Below are positions 46,401-58,212 of a DNA stretch of 64,000 nt, piece after piece. Made by a program: the position numbers and the translations under genes. Position 1 is the stretch's first letter; every line of letters begins with the position of its first letter. The notes beneath the pieces were generated by a model that worked only from the letters and a program-made list of their open reading frames with translations, made no database searches and was not told where the DNA came from. The DNA is taken from positions 1-64,000 of the forward strand of contig MU385871.1 in NCBI GenBank assembly GCA_022497145.1. Reading direction: 5' to 3'. The stretch comes from Rostrohypoxylon terebratum. Its lineage: Eukaryota > Ascomycota > Sordariomycetes > Xylariales > Hypoxylaceae.

Positions 46401-47224
46401 CCGCGTATTCGTCTAATACTTAGTCAATAAGATACGTACCTGCTTTCACGCTGGAAAGTAGCAGGTACCTCAGCATCAACACCCGGACTTCACATCCATC
46501 AACTCCTGAATATGAGACATACATACATACTACTACCTATCCTCTATCAAGCCTCATTCTTGAAGGCTCAACGAACCAAGGTCAGGATCCACACATTCTG
46601 TGACACCTATTTCCTTTTTAGTAAGCTATAGTGAAAAGAGGCGTGATGACGGCATATGAGGTAACACCATTTCCGAAGGGGCCAACCTCCTACCTGAGTA
46701 ATCAAGCTCCGAGCAGAAGCTGAGTCATTATAGATTAAAAAGCTCTAGCTTATGCCGTATAGCATGACCGGCGTAAGCCTCATTATGTGTAGGCAGCTAA
46801 ACATCGCTGAACCCCGAATCAAATCACGACGGTACCTGGCCCCCCCTACTTTCCCTAAAGATCGACATGCACCCAATGCACCACGACCGATATAGAAAGA
46901 ATGCAGCACATTATAAGACTCAATTGTCTCTAATACCACCAAAGCGGGATACCAACTACAACTTTTCGACTAAACCCGACCTGCTTTTCAATCATTCCCG
47001 GTAGCCAAAGCGCGAAGTACGTACTCAGATACCTCGTATCCAAATCCCCCTCCCTCTGCCATGATTAACCCATTCCGACACCTCTATCCCACAAAAGGAA
47101 CGTTCCTCTACCACCACCTCTTGATACCCGAAGATATGTGACTAACTAAATACTAGCTATTAAACAGATCCAAAGCTAAGTCAAACCCACGAACCCGCGG
47201 TAGCACAATCATGAACCGAACCGT
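43466..47224. other. Gene-poor block, 3.8 kb
   Basis: No gene is recognised. The largest open frames (122 codons at 45596-45964, 119 at 44245-44604) lack domains, and their codon pattern is not convincing. CCTAGG clusters occur at 43948-43962, 44274-44292, 45553-45565 and 45744-45752. The RTA1 promoter should lie next to 43466. An A/T homopolymer is at about 44371-44380. I see no transposase, reverse transcriptase or long terminal repeat. Confidence 0.5.
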
Positions 47225-50200
47225 CTAAACACCGGGCCTCGTGAAGTCATCCCCAGGGGGCCAATTGCCGAGCTGTCCGGGGTCGCCCCCGATCCTGACG
47301 TACGTGCCGACGGCGGGCACGCCGTCGTCGAGCACGAACATCTGGTACCAGCCGGGCGGCGCGATACCCACATTCGGTGGGGCGGTGACAGAGCACGCGG
47401 TGCCGTCACAATTGAAAGCCGGGAACAGCGTGCGCGCGCCCATCGAGTTGCCATGGGTGCTGGACACGGCGCCGAGGAGCGACACCGCCAGCGTCCCAGC
47501 CGGGGCGTCAGCAAGATTAAACGCGACCTCGTCGCCGTATCCCCAATCTTTGTTTTCGATCGTGAAGGAGGGACGCGGTTTCCCGTTGAGCAGGTACGGC
47601 GGCGTGAACACCTCGACGCGGATCTCCTGCGGGTGCTTTCCGTCTTCGGGGTCCGAGCCGGTGATTAGGACGCGCCCGTCGAGGAGGGTGATGGCCTCGC
47701 TGTGGTAGAGCCGCGCGACGGTCGTGTTGGCCATGATGGACATGCGGGAGCCGACGGGCTTGGCTGGGTCGTACAGCACGGCGTTGTAGTTGGGGTCGTC
47801 GGCAAGACCGAAGCCGGCGACGCCCTCGTGCGCGCCGTTGGCGATGAGGTAGGTGCCGTCAGGTAGGGGAGCCATGCAGGTAAGCACGCGTTTGGATGGC
47901 ATGCGCTCGAGCGTCCATGTTGGATTGGCAACTTCGGGATATGTCGTCACACAATTATCTATGGCGGAATGCGCAGTGGTGGAACCTCCACATATAAGGA
48001 TACCGAGAGGATCATCGTAAGGAGCGTATTGAGGAAGAAGGACGGATGTGCCCTCTAGAGGATAGGTTCGTCCACCGAGGTCGTCATTGACAGCACCAGG
48101 TAGGTTAGGTAGAGTCTTTACCGTGTCGAAGGTAGCCGCGTCTAATATTCTGGCTTCGTTCCAGTACGAAACGAAGATGCCGCCGCCAGGGAGCGTTGCT
48201 AGGAATGGGTATAAGTTATTTGGATCGGTACGCTCGAGCCAGTCCATGTAAAGGTAAGGACCGACTTGGGGGAGGATCTCAAGAGTCGGCTCGGGCTTAT
48301 CATTAGACCCGATCTCGCCGCCCACAACTAGGATGGATCCATTCGTCATGACCATTGCGCTCGGATACCATCGTCCTCTCTGGAGTTTGAGTACGTTGAC
48401 GTTCTCCTCCCAGTCGTTAGTTCCCTTAACGCCGTCAGATCCATCCGGGGTATATAAGCGAACGCCGTATGTCGAGTCAAGAGACCAGCCGCCTACGGTG
48501 ATCTGCCGCGCACCCTTATCAGGAAGAACGAGACCAGCGGAGCAAAACACGTCTGTCTTTAAGTGCATGGTCCTCCAGGCAGCATCGAAATCTCCAAGCT
48601 GGGTAAGATCAAGTTCGTAAGCGCCAGTGCTGTTTGCAGCGCCGGTTCCCCATTTCTCTAGGAAAGTCACCTTACCAGTAATTGACTGCATGGTCATTAA
48701 GGGAGTGACAACGCCACCTACTAAGTTAGAGTAGGTTCCCGCATCATTTCCCTGGGGATAGTTGAAAACATAGAGAGGATTGTCAGTATCGGTCCAATAG
48801 TACAGCGAGAGACGCGAACCACCTCCGCAGAGTGCAGAAGCATCTCCAGCGCAAACGACATTACAATCGCTCTCCGGCATCTTGGCGGAACCTGCGGCGT
48901 CAACGTCCATAGGGTCTCCGCAATAGCACTCGTCGCCGTACTCGAGACCGGCGGCGGCGTAGCCGAATGAGGCACACTTTGATAGACATTGTTCAGGTGT
49001 CATAAGGCCGGGGTATTGAAGTGCCCAAAAGAGGGTTCGCGAATTATTGATGTTGTCTTCGTAACAACCCTGATACGTCCAATTCGCGATATTTTCTTTT
49101 GGAGCAGGGGCTGAGTAAGTAGGCGGCTTGCCGTTCGAATAGATGCTTAAGTATCCGGCACCACCGCACATGACACTGCTATCGCCTCCGCAAGGCGTCG
49201 AGCAATGCGTCGTATCGTTATCTGGCGCTCCGCCGTTGTAGATGGCGTTGCTGCAAAAGCACTGCGTATAGTATTCAGTACCGGATATATTATACCCGTT
49301 ACTGAAGCAGACTTGCGCGCACTTCTGTGGTGTTAACGCGGGGTCATCGGGTGCTTGGTAAGTCGGCATGATACGCCCGTTAGGTCCATCTTGCCAACAC
49401 CCTTGGTCAGTCCATCCATCAGGAAACCCAGTAGCATCAGGTACTGCTGGGTCACTACTTGTTGGGTCTGAACCACTTGATGTGCTAGAAGTAGATGTTG
49501 AGACAGAAGTCCCATTCTTGATGTAGACAGACAATCGGTTGCCGGCTCCGCAATACTCTGACTGATCTCCAGCACAGAGCATATTACAATCGCTTGCGGG
49601 AGCACTAACCGAGCCTGTCCCAAATTGATTGCCGCAATAACATTCGCGAGCATACTCGACGCCGAAATAGGTGGTTGCTTTATCGCTGCAAAAAGCCTCG
49701 CAGCTATCCAATGTCATCCCATCGTCGGCGTAGGTGAATAAGCTTAGCGCTCGTACATTGGTAGCTTCGGTCTGACACCCATACCAGTTGTAGATACCAA
49801 CCGTCGACGGCTGGAGGGGTGATGCGGAAGTCGAGGCCGTGGCAGTGACGGCTGTGCTGGTCGTTGGATCAACGGCCGCGATGCTCGATACGGCCGATGT
49901 AGTGATAATAGACGTGCTGCTGGCCACCGCCAAGCTAAGAGTGGAAGACAACACTACGGCGATGGAAGTAGAACTGCTACTCTTAGGAAGAGTATACTTC
50001 ATATTGAAATCGTAAACATTCAAGCGATTAGAGCCGCCGCATACTTCGGATTTGTTTCCCTATGATATATAGAGGTTAGAGATGTTTTAATTAGTAGTAA
50101 CTCGGGTAGGATTGAGTCGTCGTGAACAAAAGGATTTTGTAAGCCCACTAGGTCACTAGGTAGGTTTCGTCCAAGTGAAGTTTGCAGGAAGAAAAACAAA

Positions 50201-51154
50201 CAGCTTATGCATACACTGCAAGACATATTGCAACCATCTTCAGCTGGCGCAGCGCCATTCGAGATAGAGTTTCCACAATCTGATCCAACGTAAGCCAATG
50301 TAACGATGCCGCCCAAGTACATACGATAATGGCAGCTTACAGCATTCATCACCATACTCTGTTCCGGCAAGTATGTAGCCAGCTACTTGACAGGCGGCCG
50401 TGCAGTTTGCCGCACTCATCTGCGTGCTTAGGACAGAGGCGCCAAACGTCAAGCCTCGACCGGTAGTTCCCTCGCTAAAAATTCAGTTTAGACAAATCCA
50501 TGTATGGCACATAATAACTTGCCGTTATGAAAACTTTACGAGATCACGGTCACGCTAGTGGCTGAAAGTGACAACCTTGGAAGACTCACGAATAACAACC
50601 AATGTGCGTCCAATTCGCGATACCGGTATTTGGTTGGGGCCCTGTGATATACGGGTTGAAGAACAATGTCAACCGGTTAGGCCCACCACAAGCCTCGGTG
50701 GCGTTGCCTGAGCAACTTGTCGAGCATTCTGTCGAATCTGCTGCCTCTTCGGCCCCTGTGGCAAGCTCGCTCCCACAGTCTGACCATCGTTAACATCCCA
50801 AGACCCTTGCTAGAAAGTAGATCGGGGGAATCTTACAGCATTCATCATGGTACTCGGCCCCAGCATAGGCAAAATCATTATCATCGCAGAACTTAATGCA
50901 GGTCTCCAGGGTCATGTTATCTGACGTGGTTGAGGCTGCATTGATTGTCCGACCGACGTCCCTAGCGGATAATTAGTATTACTATGTCTAATCTAAAAGA
51001 TGACATTGGGTGGTACCTACACATAACAGCCACTGTATTGCCATGTTCCATTGAGCTGGCTGGAGTCCGGAACTAATAATTGGGCGGAGGAAATGCATAT
51101 GTAGGTGAGAAACAAAAGAAAAAACAGTCTCGGAAAACGTTGAAAGGACCACAT
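47225..51154 (-). CDS. Glyoxal oxidase with five WSC domains
   Basis: Six exons, 51154-51021, 50961-50837, 50779-50590, 50474-50341, 50279-50215 and 50059-47225, encode 1160 aa. Residues 1-25 are a signal peptide (FPRLFFLLFLTYICISSAQ). Five WSC carbohydrate-binding domains follow, at about 37-130, 140-232, 305-400, 425-520 and 540-635, each with the DECYCG-type core and CGG..L end; a Ser/Thr-rich linker separates WSC2 from WSC3. The catalytic part is a galactose-oxidase-type copper radical enzyme: Cys722 (VFCSAG) and Tyr781 (GRWYPSA) for the cofactor crosslink, Tyr1001-His1002 (RLYHSEA) and His1085 (STHGNSMG) as copper ligands, then a DUF1929 C-terminus. Such enzymes oxidise aldehydes or alcohols and make H2O2 outside the cell or at the wall. 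The introns all fall in WSC1-2. Confidence 0.93.
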
Positions 51155-51670
51155 GATGAAGAGCTTCCCCTTCAACAATTCGAAACTCTGCCCACGGACG
51201 AGAATGAAAGTTGTCGAGCTCGGCAGGGCAAGTTTTGTATGTTTCCCCCAAATTTGACATGATAGACAAGGATATATATTAGATATACCATGATACCTAA
51301 ATACTACCTACCTAGAACACATCCCCTTCATGATAAATTCGGCTGGACTTCATTGTAACCATGCAGAACAGCAGCAAGGGCTAATCCAATCAAACGCATA
51401 CCAGGGCCAACAGCCGCAATCGTACTATTATTTAATAGCATCTTGGTAAGGTTGCCGCATGTGTAGACCATGCCAAGCTTCGCTCGAATGGATCGTGTGA
51501 GGATTCTCGGATAAACGAGATAAACAGAGAGGCATGTGTTATTCTAGCACTTGACCATGGTACGTAGAGATCTGCTGAGATCTAGACCGCGGGGAATCTT
51601 AGTCCTTAGAAGACTTTTCTGTCCCTTTTCTGCCTTTGTTCTTCCGGTCTTACTTTGCTGACGAGAAGCC
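51155..51670. promoter_or_regulatory. Glyoxal oxidase promoter region
   Basis: 516 bp upstream of the glyoxal oxidase start, and downstream of the 242-aa gene. It contains CCTACCTAG at 51306-51314 and no domain-bearing frame. Confidence 0.5.
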
Positions 51671-52682
51671 CTAATCTAGAAAGTGATATCGGTTCATACT
51701 GGCTGGGTAACTACCCATCACTCGAGAGGGTTGATGAGAACGGTGCATACCCAGGAGGTCCCAGGCCTTGAACCATTCAAACTCACGGGGACTAACCGCT
51801 GGTGGGGCGGGATCATCGATACGAAGTTCAGGGGAGGATAAAAAAAAGTGTGGGATCCCGCATGGCCAACAGGGGTCTGGTAAGTCGGTAGGTACGCTGT
51901 GTATCTTATGAGCCTCGAGATATAGAAGAGCGCGGACTACCAATTCCATTGCCATGCGTTGGCCAATCTTTTCTCTACCAAGGATCGAGGGTGTTAATGT
52001 TTTGTGTGCAGCTGCAGGAATTTGTATACGGATGGCTGTACCATCATGACGGTAAAGTTGAAAAAAAGCTGTTTGGAAAAAGTTGAAATTCGAGAGCCAA
52101 TCCGGTGGTACCTCATCCGCCAGCAAGCAAACAATTGATGACATAGGCTACATCAGCCTTAGCAAGCCAAGCCAGCCACTTAATATATTCCATGCGCAAA
52201 TGACTGCATCGTCACATTGAAAGAGCCCCGAAACACTTGTTTTCGGTGCATTATTATTCGACTGATCTTTCGATATTAAAAACGATGGATTTCCCAGACT
52301 CAGTTAGCTGCTTGGTAGCTAGGCAACTTGCTACTATATGCCAGCGGTAGAAATGTTTCGTAGAGGAATACGATATAGATAATATCTCGAGTTCAAGAGC
52401 TAGGCATCCTAGTCTAGAAGCATAACGTACCTGGTATTGGACATCAACATGCCTTTGGGTATGATGAAGTTTCGTGCGGTTGATGTCGGATTTTTGTTCA
52501 GTTTGAGCGAACAAATCTGCGGCTTTGGTTGGTGCGTCCGTCAGACGTGCATACGAGGTCTGCTGCATGTCCCTTGACCGTAAAATCTCTTTCTTATCTC
52601 GCTCGAACCAATCGTGGTATAGATTGTATGTTTGGTCAAGGGTGCTGTACGGTAAGATAACTGCGACCGTAGCATCACTCAT
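51671..52682 (-). CDS. Hypothetical protein, 242 aa, two exons
   Basis: Two frames join in phase across a proposed 282-nt intron (52430-52149/8; donor GTACGT, acceptor GATGTAG): exon 1 52682-52431 (84 codons) and exon 2 52147-51671. Exon 1 is polar and helical (TYNLYHDWFERDKKEILRSR). Exon 2 has FNFFQTAFFQLYRHDGTAIR, a helical MAMELVVRALLYLEAHKI and a Pro-rich segment with a CWPC pair. I recognise no domain, signal peptide or membrane segment. The intron is longer than most here, so the two frames could instead be separate or could be remnants of a decaying gene. Treat it as a candidate lineage-specific gene. Confidence 0.45.
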
Positions 52683-54891
52683 TCTCGAGGTTGCGTTTTG
52701 CTGCTAAATTTGACCTCAAAGGGCCAACGCATTTAATCGATCGCTAAACAATACTAGGCACACTTCAGCGTCGGAGCCAGTACAATTTGAGACAAATGGG
52801 GCATGTGGTGAGAGTCATGCCATCCATGAGGTCGCTGAGAAGGATCCTCAAAAGGTGTGAACTGGCGAGGATACAGCATAGACGCCACTGATACCGGCAA
52901 GCTAGCAGCAACTATTTGCTCTTGCAGATACGCGACTATTTGCATGATTAGCTTGGACCAAGCTCCCCTTTTCAGCAGGTGAACCTAGAGATCGACCTCA
53001 GCTGCTAACTAATTTTTTGGCATGGACTGCCGCTCCTGATAGCAATCTTTGGAAAGAAAATTGGCTTTGTATTGGTTAGCCGCCAAGTATGGCGATGTAC
53101 CTAGCAATGAAATATTTCGTCTCTGATTGGAGATCGCGCGTCTAATCTCCAAGGCGCGTGTTTTGGTGAAGAAAAGGTGTTAATTAACATGGCAACAAAT
53201 CGGCTATTGTAGGACCGGGAATAAACTCGAATCTGACATAGGATCCGATACGTTCTTCAATGTTGGCGTTTGCTTTCTGGATTTCGAAGTAGGTTTTACG
53301 ACAGGAGATATGCCTCACGACCATGTGGTTCCAGTGATAGATAATGACCGAGTGCATTAGCTAAATCCAGTTGAAATCCCTGACGCCACTAGATGTATTT
53401 CTGGCCTTGAAAGTCGCATAAGAACCGGCTTTCGAGTACATGCAGTTTAACTCTAGCCTCAGTAGCTGGGTGTATGTGTAGGAGTTAGGACCTAGGTAGA
53501 GAACTTTTAAGGTGGTGTCGAGGTAGGCGACAGCTGACTCTCGAAGCATCACAGTTTCCGTCAAGAAGGGCCGAAAATTCTCTGGAACTTCAGATGGCTT
53601 ACATTAACCACTCATAACCGAGCGTCCATGCCCAGCAAGGTCCGGGTTTGAGTCTGCCGTATAGAATAATAAAATAAGTCTCATCAGACTCACCAGTTTG
53701 GTGATCCGACCAGAAGGGTCTCATTGGATTTGGAATCCGTGGTCTTACGTATTACAAACATTTGATGCCAGATGGTTCAGATCCTGTTCGACTTCAGGTT
53801 GCCCGATTACATGCCTAAGAGAATATCGAACGCTTTTCGCTATGCTGTATGTTAATGAGCAAATGGCCCTCCAATGCTCGGTGCTGCTAATGGGTACCTA
53901 ATAATTAATTATTTGATAACGGCGTTGTAAATGATTGGAATTGTCCAGATACAGAAATAAAGAAGCCGTTCTCTGTTGGGGGATTGCAATATTGTCGTTT
54001 AGTGTTATTTCACGAGTGGACGAGGAAAATTATTATTTGAATAGAAGAAGCATATGCAGGTATATAAGGGAGAAAAAGAAGATGATGAATGAAGCTAAGA
54101 TCTGGGGGTTGAGAAGTTAGGGTGAGATCATGGTCTTGTTACAAACCTACAGTACCCATTTCAAGATTCAAGCCTTACCCAATTAGGACCAATAGCTTAG
54201 GTAAGGTTTAGGCATCTGGCGGGAGACGGCAGGTTCGTCCCAGGATCCAATTCTCCGGAAACCGCTAGCAGATAATACATAACGGATAGCGGATCAACAG
54301 CGGGTCAACACTGGCAGCAGCAGATCAACACCTGGCAGTCCTGCTGGAGCCCTGTGAGTTACAAGTTACAGAGCTGTCGATCCCTGTAGAGATAGATGTC
54401 ATTTTGATTCAAGTTGACTCATAGCAGCTGTCTAATATCTAGCAGCCTTGCATCAGTCCGTCAATTCAGTACATCTACATCGTACATCTTCAACATTTTC
54501 GTCGCCACAACACAATTTTGTGAAGGTCTTGTTAAGGGTGGATGCCTCTGCCCCCATCTACTTAACACAGTGGTCGAGTCGATTTTTCTTCAATTACATT
54601 TTTTCTTTTTCCGTCTTCTTCTCAATTTGCACTTTTTTTCGTCTTGTCCCCGTTTCAATTTTTCTTCGTCTTCACATGACTGAGATCCCATACTATTAGC
54701 CATTCCTTTCTAAATTTTATATTGTTCGAAGTCGCTGTATTTCAAAAAGCGCATCGCAGAAAGAGGATAGCATTAAGATTGCAACGACCATAACAATCCC
54801 AGTGAACACCTCTTTATCCGTCACACATACGTACATACGTGCATACGCACGCTCACACTTACACACACACTAAACCGGACGGACGGACAAT
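52683..54891. promoter_or_regulatory. Intergenic 2.2 kb, upstream of FAP1-like gene
   Basis: No gene is recognised; short frames at 52754-52945 and 54414-54699 lack domains. A CCTAGGTAG motif is at 53489-53498. T-rich sequence at 54570-54670 and an interrupted CA/ACATACGT run at about 54823-54871 lie just before the FAP1-like ATG and are probably promoter or 5' leader. Confidence 0.5.
54823..54871 (+). repeat. CA/ACATACGT low-complexity run before FAP1 start
   Basis: Interrupted ACATACGTACATACGTGC followed by ACACACACAC, ending about 20 bp before the ATG. It is probably within the transcribed leader. Confidence 0.65.
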
Positions 54892-57800
54892 ATGGCAGGC
54901 CCACAAGGCTCAGAAACGCCATCCAACTCGCCATCGGGGACTCATGGCAATCAATCTAGGGGAGGTCAATCCTCCCGAGGCTCTGGGCGTCGCGGAGGTC
55001 GTCAGGGCAGACCTCAACGTGTCCAGCAAGCCCCTAGAAGAAACAGACCCATGTCGTCAGAGACCCCATCTTCTCCATCTGTCGCGCTTCCGACTCAAGA
55101 TGCAAGAGGCGTGAGAGGGCAACGAGGTACTAGGGCTGCCAGGGGTTCGGGGAGAGAAGGGAACTCAAACGTTCGAAGAACAACATTAGCTCCACCGCGA
55201 ACATTTGGTGGTCACTTGACAAACGGCGCCGATGCTGAGTCCGAACATTCTGGACCTACAAATCCATCAGGTCTCAACATTGATGCACCAGAATTTATAC
55301 CAAGTCAACCGATAGCCAAAAACACCAGCCACGGCCCTCCAGCAGTGAGCAAGCAACCTAAGAGCGCTGTTCCTCGAAAAGTGCCAAAGTCTACTGCTGA
55401 AGACCTCTCTACAAGAATTCACGAGGATATCACTAACGGCCAGTACGAATGTGTGATATGCACTAACGAGGTTCTCCCAAATTCGAAAATCTGGTCCTGC
55501 TGGATTTGTTGGATTGTCGCTCATTTGTCCTGCACTAAGAGGTGGTTTTCTAGTAGAACAAAGGTTGACGACGAGGGACAACCCAACTGGAGGTGCCCCG
55601 GATGCAATTCTACCTTGAACAGGCCTCCCGAGTATCATTGCTGGTGTGGTAAAGAGCCTAATCCTAGATCGATACCCGGACTCAACCCCCACAGTTGCGG
55701 ACAGCCGTGCTTGAAAGGTAGGAAGACTTGCGCTCATCCCTGTCATGTCCCGTGTCATGCCGGTCCCTGCCCGCCGTGTATAGCTATGGGGCCAACTCAG
55801 GAATGCCGTTGCGGCAAGCAAAAGTCTACGAAACTATGCCGTGATACGGATTACGGGAATTCATGGTCTTGTCAGGAGATCTGTGGAGAACTTCTCGATT
55901 GCGGAGAGCATGAGTGTCAGCAAGAATGCCACTCAGATTATTGCGGCGATTGTGTTGTTCCCGTTCTTTCCTTCTGCTTCTGTGGTCGAGAATCGAAGGA
56001 GATCCCCTGTAGTCAACGCATTGACAAACGACCATCGTACAACCATGGGCAACTTAAAGATGGATCTACGGAGAATAACGATTTATCTGACGGGTGGTAT
56101 CTGGGTTCTTACGAGTGCGATGCCATATGCGACAGGCTGTACGATTGTGGAAAGCACAATTGCGAGAAGGGCTGCCACCCTCAAGATGAAACTGAAGCAC
56201 ATTGCCCATTGTCTCCCGATATGGTCACCCACTGTCCTTGTGGCAAATTACCACTAGTCGACATCACTGACCAGCTCAGAAAGACATGCGAAGACCCAAT
56301 CCCTAGCTGCGGGAAAAAATGCGACAGACCATTACCATGCGGTCACTTGTGTGAGGACGCATGTCACGCAGGTCCTTGTAGACCGTGCACGCAGAGAATA
56401 GATATTGTCTGTAAATGCGGCCGAACGACGACCAAGTCTGTCTGTCATCAAGGTCAACTTGAAAAGCCCGATTGCATGAGAATCTGCCACGCGCAGATGA
56501 ATTGCGGGAGACACGAGCATAGCGAGCATTGTTGCCCCGCAGAAAAGCAGGCGGCGGAGCGGGTGGCGTCCAGGAAGAAAAGCAGCAGACACGGAGGCCA
56601 TGCCAATGAAGAAGTCGAGCCGCAACATATTTGTCTTCGCACCTGTAGACGACTACTCAAGTGCGGCAATCATCATTGCGAGCAGTTATGTCACAAAGGA
56701 CCGTGCAATACTTGCCAAGACTCTATATCCGAAGATATCGCATGTAATTGTGGCCGAACCGTCCTCCGTCCACCGATTCGGTGTGGCACTCAGCCCCCGT
56801 CATGCCAATTTGACTGTACCAGAATTCGACCATGCGGGCACCAGCAGGTATCTCACAATTGCCACCCTGATACAGAGCCATGCCCCAAATGCCCCTTCCT
56901 CGTCGAAAAGTGGTGCGTCTGTGGGAAGAAAACCCTCAAGAACCAACCTTGCTGGTTTCAAGAGCCACGCTGTGGTTTACCATGCGGGCGAAAACTTAAG
57001 TGCGGTGCGCATACATGTCAACTGACTTGCCATCCATTAGGAGAATGTGAAGATGCTCTTATTGGAGGATCGCGATGTGGGCAGCCTTGTGGGAAAATTC
57101 GGACGTGTGGCCACGCCGATATCGAACAGTGCCATGCTCCGTCCTCATGCAAGGAGGACAAGCCTTGCCAGGCGAAGACATTCATAACTTGCGAATGTCA
57201 ACGTAGAAAGCAGGAGGTGAAGTGTATGGGAACTAAGAAGAACCCATCACCCGACCGTGGGACACTTACGTGCGACGACGAATGTCTCCGCTTGAAGCGA
57301 AATATCCTCTTAGCGGATGCACTCAATATCGATCCGCAAAGTCACACCGATGACCACATCCCCTATTCCGAAACTACGCTTAATTTGTATAATGAATTCC
57401 CCCAATTTGCACAGACCTACGAACGAGAATTTCGAGTCTTTGCCGCCGATCCAGGGCAGAAATTGTTGAGACTCAAGCCAATGAAGTCTCGTCAACGCGC
57501 CTTTCTGCATTCACTGGCCGAGGACTTCGGATTTGACAGTCAAAGCGCTGATCCGGAGCCTCATCGACACGTCTGCCTTTTCAAGACTCCCCGATTCGTA
57601 TCGGCCCCCATGAAGACGGTGGCGCAGTGCATCAAGATTAAGCCTTCTCAAGTTCCCTCGGCATTCAGCGAAGAAGGTCTTCCACGCAAGCAACCATTCA
57701 ACGCGTTGCTTTTATCCGCTCCAAAGTTCGGTTTAACCATTGAGGAGTTGGACTCCGCGCTCGAGAAGCAGTTTATGGCCTACCCTAATATTAGGTTCGA

Positions 57801-58212
57801 AATAATCTTCTTATCTGACTCGATAATCATCAAGGGAGCAGGTTCGTGGAGACCACAAGATCTCGAGGCTACGATGTCGGCACTCAAACCTGACGTCCTA
57901 CGTATATCCACCAGTCTACAGTACGCAGGGAACGTTTACCTCTGCCACGTCGACAATAACTTGAAAGTTGTACGCAATGAGAAGGACGAGAATGATAAAC
58001 GAAGCACTGACGATAAGGGCTGGAGTGCCGTCATTCGCCGTTCTTCTCGCCCACCCGCGAGTGCCCCGTCAGCTTCGAAGCCACTAGCACTACGCAATAC
58101 CTTCATCGCCTTGAAGAAGAAGACTCCTACCAAGACAGCGGAGAAGAAACCCGCGGAGGAGGCTGTCGAAGACTGGGAGGAGGCTGCGGATAAGTTGGGC
58201 GACGAAGAGTAG
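54892..58212 (+). CDS. fap1: NF-X1-type zinc finger protein (FAP1-like)
   Basis: An intronless frame of 1106 aa. The N-terminal 170 residues are Ser/Gly/Arg-rich with RGG-like stretches. A RING/PHD-like finger is at about 187-240 (CVICTNEVLPNSKIWSCWIC). About nine NF-X1 zinc fingers run from 270 to 800, each of the type CGxHxCxxxCHxGxC, for example CGHLCEDACHAGPCRPC and CGNHHCEQLCHKGPC. An R3H-like nucleic-acid-binding segment follows at about 845-905 (KPMKSRQRAFLHSLAEDFGF), then a short domain with FNALLLSAPKFGLTIEELDS, and a Lys/Glu-rich tail. Yeast Fap1 binds FKBP12 and protects against rapamycin, and has been linked to sensing stalled ribosomes; animal NFX1 acts in transcription and as a ubiquitin ligase. 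Which role applies here is unknown. Confidence 0.94.
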   Translation: MAGPQGSETPSNSPSGTHGNQSRGGQSSRGSGRRGGRQGRPQRVQQAPRRNRPMSSETPSSPSVALPTQDARGVRGQRGTRAARGSGREGNSNVRRTTLAPPRTFGGHLTNGADAESEHSGPTNPSGLNIDAPEFIPSQPIAKNTSHGPPAVSKQPKSAVPRKVPKSTAEDLSTRIHEDITNGQYECVICTNEVLPNSKIWSCWICWIVAHLSCTKRWFSSRTKVDDEGQPNWRCPGCNSTLNRPPEYHCWCGKEPNPRSIPGLNPHSCGQPCLKGRKTCAHPCHVPCHAGPCPPCIAMGPTQECRCGKQKSTKLCRDTDYGNSWSCQEICGELLDCGEHECQQECHSDYCGDCVVPVLSFCFCGRESKEIPCSQRIDKRPSYNHGQLKDGSTENNDLSDGWYLGSYECDAICDRLYDCGKHNCEKGCHPQDETEAHCPLSPDMVTHCPCGKLPLVDITDQLRKTCEDPIPSCGKKCDRPLPCGHLCEDACHAGPCRPCTQRIDIVCKCGRTTTKSVCHQGQLEKPDCMRICHAQMNCGRHEHSEHCCPAEKQAAERVASRKKSSRHGGHANEEVEPQHICLRTCRRLLKCGNHHCEQLCHKGPCNTCQDSISEDIACNCGRTVLRPPIRCGTQPPSCQFDCTRIRPCGHQQVSHNCHPDTEPCPKCPFLVEKWCVCGKKTLKNQPCWFQEPRCGLPCGRKLKCGAHTCQLTCHPLGECEDALIGGSRCGQPCGKIRTCGHADIEQCHAPSSCKEDKPCQAKTFITCECQRRKQEVKCMGTKKNPSPDRGTLTCDDECLRLKRNILLADALNIDPQSHTDDHIPYSETTLNLYNEFPQFAQTYEREFRVFAADPGQKLLRLKPMKSRQRAFLHSLAEDFGFDSQSADPEPHRHVCLFKTPRFVSAPMKTVAQCIKIKPSQVPSAFSEEGLPRKQPFNALLLSAPKFGLTIEELDSALEKQFMAYPNIRFEIIFLSDSIIIKGAGSWRPQDLEATMSALKPDVLRISTSLQYAGNVYLCHVDNNLKVVRNEKDENDKRSTDDKGWSAVIRRSSRPPASAPSASKPLALRNTFIALKKKTPTKTAEKKPAEEAVEDWEEAADKLGDEE

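Noticed and set aside
42350..51154. Possible secondary-metabolite or detoxification cluster (RTA1 plus oxidase)
   Set aside because: There is no synthase, P450, transporter of other type or pathway regulator, and 3.8 kb of empty DNA separates the two genes.
53630..53665. GGTTTGAGTC resembling a tRNA B box
   Set aside because: It departs from the B-box consensus, and no matching A box, cloverleaf stems or anticodon loop could be traced upstream.
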